A stretch of DNA of 64,000 bases. Source: Jaltomata sinuosa. Its lineage: Eukaryota > Streptophyta > Magnoliopsida > Solanales > Solanaceae. The notes beneath the pieces are model-generated. The model worked only from the letters and a program-made list of their open reading frames with translations. It made no database searches and was not told where the DNA came from. Both the position numbers and the translations under genes were made by a program. Positions 60,709 through 64,000 of the stretch are shown one piece after another. Each line of letters begins with the position of its first letter. Position 1 is the first letter of the stretch. The stretch covers positions 186,001-250,000 of the forward strand of contig QJPP01000273.1 of NCBI GenBank assembly GCA_003996215.1. Direction: 5' to 3'.

Positions 60709-63158
60709 GATCCATTTCTGCGGACAACACTCCTAATTGATTTTTTCTATTTTCAATAACTCAAACCCAAAATCTAAAATCTCTGATTAAAAATAAATGA
60801 ATCCTGAATTATCCCATCACAATTTGTATTGGTCTTTTAGGTATATTCTTAAGAAAGTGAAAGGAAATTTCTTAGATAACTAATAAAATACTCTTTGGAT
60901 TGAGTCTTTTCCTTGGCCAATGTACTCAAATCTAGTGCTCCATAATAATAGAAGAATCCAAAATTTTGTCTCTAACATAACAAATTAAATAGTAACCAAG
61001 CTTACAACATCCTCAATTATATAGATTTCAAAATTAATTTTGAAAAAATTAATTAAATAAAGATCCACTAGGTATCTAGTGAAAGTACTTATGAAATATT
61101 ATATGGTGCTCAACTTGACAATAATCACATTATATATAGGAGAAATGTTAAAGTGAAAAAAATAATACTATTTCTTCCATGCAAAGTCCAATCATAATTT
61201 GTTATACTTCAATATAGATGTTAATACATGTCAAAAGGATTTAAATAATATATCCACCCCATGCCCCAATGACACTAAAAAGAAACGATCAAATTTGCTC
61301 CTAAACTTTGTACTAAATTTACCTTTATTAATAATTAGGGTCAGATTTATTCCTATCGTTATAAAAATGAGCTAAATTTGATTTTGTTGGCTAAGGACAG
61401 AGACTTTTCAACATATGAGCCTTTTTTCAAGGAAATGAGTCAAATTTGCTTATGAACTATGCAAAAGTTTGAATTTTCATGCCCCTTAACTACACGAAAC
61501 GATTCAGTTGATCCTTCTCACACCTTTTATGTAACGCTATATTTTCTTATTGATTTGTTTTAAAAAGAATGTCACTTTTATAATTATTAATTTTAAATTT
61601 CTTAATTTATTCTTATTTATGACATGCTATATAGTCACAACAATCTCATCATGCAACAACTTTAACCAAAAGGAGATTTAAGTCCTCTAATGCCATAAAA
61701 TAAGATTTCATCTCTTTAAAAAACTAAAGTAAATTATTGAAACCTTAAAAAATTGAACTTTTAAATCAAATCAAATACTGTCCGGCAATTAGGAAACTCA
61801 ATGTATATTTCTTTTGTCTCATTTGTATTTTAAAAGATATTAAGTTTATTTTAAAGCAATATCTACATATATAATTAAATCAATCAATGAAAGAAAAAAA
61901 ATGATTTGTTGCCAACAATTTATGTTAGTATTATTTTAATGAGTAATTTATTATATTTTGAAGGAAAATAATATATTCAGAATTAATCTATTTTAAGTAA
62001 AAGTAGATATACAGTTGTATTCAACATATAGTTTTTTTTGAATTTTTGTAAAAGGCATATATACTTGGAAGCCATTTGTCCATAGATTTTTTTCCCTTCT
62101 CCATTTTTTAAAAAAAAAATAGCGTTTGATTATATATTCAACTGGATGTTTTCAAAATTATTTCGAAGATGAATTACGAGTTAAAGTATTTTTGATCAGT
62201 TTTTCAAGTAAATTTTTTTCCACACGCGAATTTTACCCTTGTCAGATGCATGTTCAATCACAATTTCAATTCTTAAATACATTTTTTAACTTTAATTCAT
62301 ATACTATGTTTTTATTTATTTATTATAATCACATATATTTTTTAATTTGGAGTTTTTAAAAAAATAGATATGAAGATAATGATATTATAACTTTTTAGGA
62401 CATTAAGTAGGTCTTATGGTGGTTGGCCCAATGTCTCTTAGCATTATAGTAGTTGCTTTATCATCATAACCTTTAAATCCAACCACAAAAAATAAAAATA
62501 AAAAGTAGAAAATAAGAAGGAGAAAAAAGAAATTATATACTTGCTAGGGCCCATTGAAAGCTTATCTAAAACTTTTTAAAAAATTGAAACAAGATGTGGT
62601 TGAAAAAGAAAATACTTTCGTCTTTTTGAATTTATATGACACCGTTAAAATCAGTATTTAAATATATCATAATATTTTTGTGATTATAAAAATTTCTCAT
62701 CAATAACTTGTTTGGATGGTTGTCACACGAATCGGCTCATAATATATCATATTGTATAGTATTCTATTAATATACTATATTATTTTGTGAATACAATGTT
62801 TGATGAATATATTTTATTAATACCATGCATCCATAATTTAAGAAGAAACTACATTAATATGACAAAGAAGAAGTAAAATACGAGGTAGAATTATTATAAA
62901 AATGTAGTGTTAGAAGTAAAATATGATTATTATTTTTTCTATTTTAATTTATGTGAAGATTTACTTTGATGGAACATGGAGTTTCAGAGAAAAATACAAA
63001 CTTCGAAAACTTGTGGTATATAATAAAACATAAAGAAATTGGTGGTTATAAATTAATTCATTAAGGATAAAATGTAAATTTGAAGTTAAGTTCTTATTAA
63101 ATATGAAAAATATCATTCATTTTAAGACCGACTAAAAAGTAAAGAGTGTTAATAGATA
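60709..63158. other. Gene-free AT-rich stretch
   Basis: 61280-61530 shows words typical of decayed long-TIR elements ('gatcaaatttgctcctaaac', 'gagtcaaatttgcttatgaac'). 62935-63150 has Stowaway-like ends. No gene. Confidence 0.45.
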
Positions 63159-63417
63159 CTCCCTTCGTTTCTTTTTAGTTGTCATAGTTTTCTTTTTAAG
63201 AGTCAAATTATATAAACTTTGACCAATATTTTAAAATATAATTTTTTATCATATTAATATGAGAAAAATTATAATTTATAGTGCTTTATGTATAGTTTTT
63301 AAATATCTAAATTTTAATTTTAAAATATTAAATAAATCTAATTTAATTTAGTATTAAAAATTAATCAAATTGACTCTAAAAAAGCGAAATATGACAACTA
63401 AAAAGGAATAGAGAAAG
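63159..63417. mobile_element. Stowaway MITE
   Basis: Left CTCCCTTCGTTTCTTTTTAG then TTGTCATAG. The right end is the inverse: 'atgacaactaaaaaggaatagagaaag'. TA on both sides. Confidence 0.82.
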
Positions 63418-63798
63418 TAATAACTACTTAATATATTATAATAGATTGTTAATCTAATTATTACTATAATACTTCCTTCATTTTAAAATACTTTTCATGT
63501 TTTTTTACACTCCTTAAGAAAAACATTAAGTAAAATATAATTTGACTAAATTATCCTTATTTATTACTCCTATCAATTTAATATTTTTTTTCTTGCATCA
63601 CATTAATATTTTTTCATATTTATGTATAAGGGTAAAGGTAAAAATAAATAACTAATTATGTCATAATTTTTTAAAATAACAAGTATTGTAGATAATTTAT
63701 TTTTAATAAGAATGACAAGTATTTTAAAATAAAAAGAATATTAATTTAGAATTATCTTAAAACTCATAAATTTTAAATCTTGAATTCGTCTCCCGCGC

Positions 63799-64000
63799 TT
63801 AAGGGTGGCAACGGAACCGGGAGGTACCGGTACCGGTTCCGGACCGTCCCGGTTCATTTACCGGTCCGGTTCCGGTCCGGTGTACTCCGGTTCCGTCCGG
63901 TTGAGGGTGGGACGGAAGGGGTAACGGGACGGAAGGGGGTTGGTTACCGGATCGTCCCGGTCCGGTCCGTCCCGGTACCGGTCCGGTCCGGTCCGGTTCG
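63799..64000. mobile_element. hAT-type terminus with GC-rich subterminal repeats (cut by window end)
   Basis: AAGGGTGGCAACGGAACCGG resembles the hAT-type end (A/C)AGGGGTGGCAA as I know it. It is followed by dense CCGGTCCGG, ACCGGTACCGG and CCGTCCCGG words to the end of the window, as transposase-binding subterminal repeats would be. Composition changes abruptly from AT-rich to strongly GC-rich at this point. Confidence 0.62.

Overview
This window is nuclear plant DNA. It is AT-rich, its genes are split by introns with AT-rich interiors, and it is crowded with SINEs, Stowaway, hAT and CACTA elements and tandem arrays. The TS-type SINEs (CAA/TTG-ended) and the overall repeat set point to a Solanaceae genome, probably Solanum or a close relative. 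That assignment is inference from repeat types; nothing here names the species.

The only protein-coding genes I can support are three members of the ALMT (aluminium-activated malate transporter) anion-channel family. Genes A (495-5125) and B (7544-12261) lie head to tail on the minus strand. They are a recent tandem duplicate pair with six exons each and share flanking repeats. Gene C (33547-40729) is about 21 kb away on the plus strand and has seven exons. I rebuilt all three by splicing at GT-AG borders. The spliced frames are open and their lengths are multiples of three: 649, 652 and 505 aa. By sequence they look most like the clade containing Arabidopsis ALMT1.

The most notable feature is the extra intron of gene C (36243-36648). 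It is a hAT-type miniature transposon inserted into an exon. A perfect 8-bp target-site duplication (TCTCAGGT) flanks it and supplies both the donor and the acceptor splice site, so removing the intron restores the pre-insertion exon. A sister copy of the element lies outside any gene at 56882-57051. This looks like a clear intron birth by DNA transposon.

Gene C has further oddities. Its promoter and first exon are tandemly duplicated. The far copy is in frame but carries substitutions at family-conserved positions; the near copy keeps some of those residues but is killed by a 2-bp deletion. Gene C has also lost a pore arginine that A and B keep. Genes A and B carry an unusual C-terminal expansion made of repeated modules of about 67 codons.

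Layout: 1-235, downstream repeat; 495-5125, gene A; 5300-6530, promoter-side tandem repeats; 7544-12261, gene B; 12.4-33 kb, gene-free and repeat-rich (three tandem arrays, LINE and LTR remnants, SINEs, TIR elements); 33.05-40.7 kb, gene C; 40.9-64 kb, gene-free and repeat-rich (a 2-kb foldback element with an internal satellite, SINEs, MITEs, a mitochondrial tRNA-Gly fragment, and the GC-rich end of a hAT element at the window edge).
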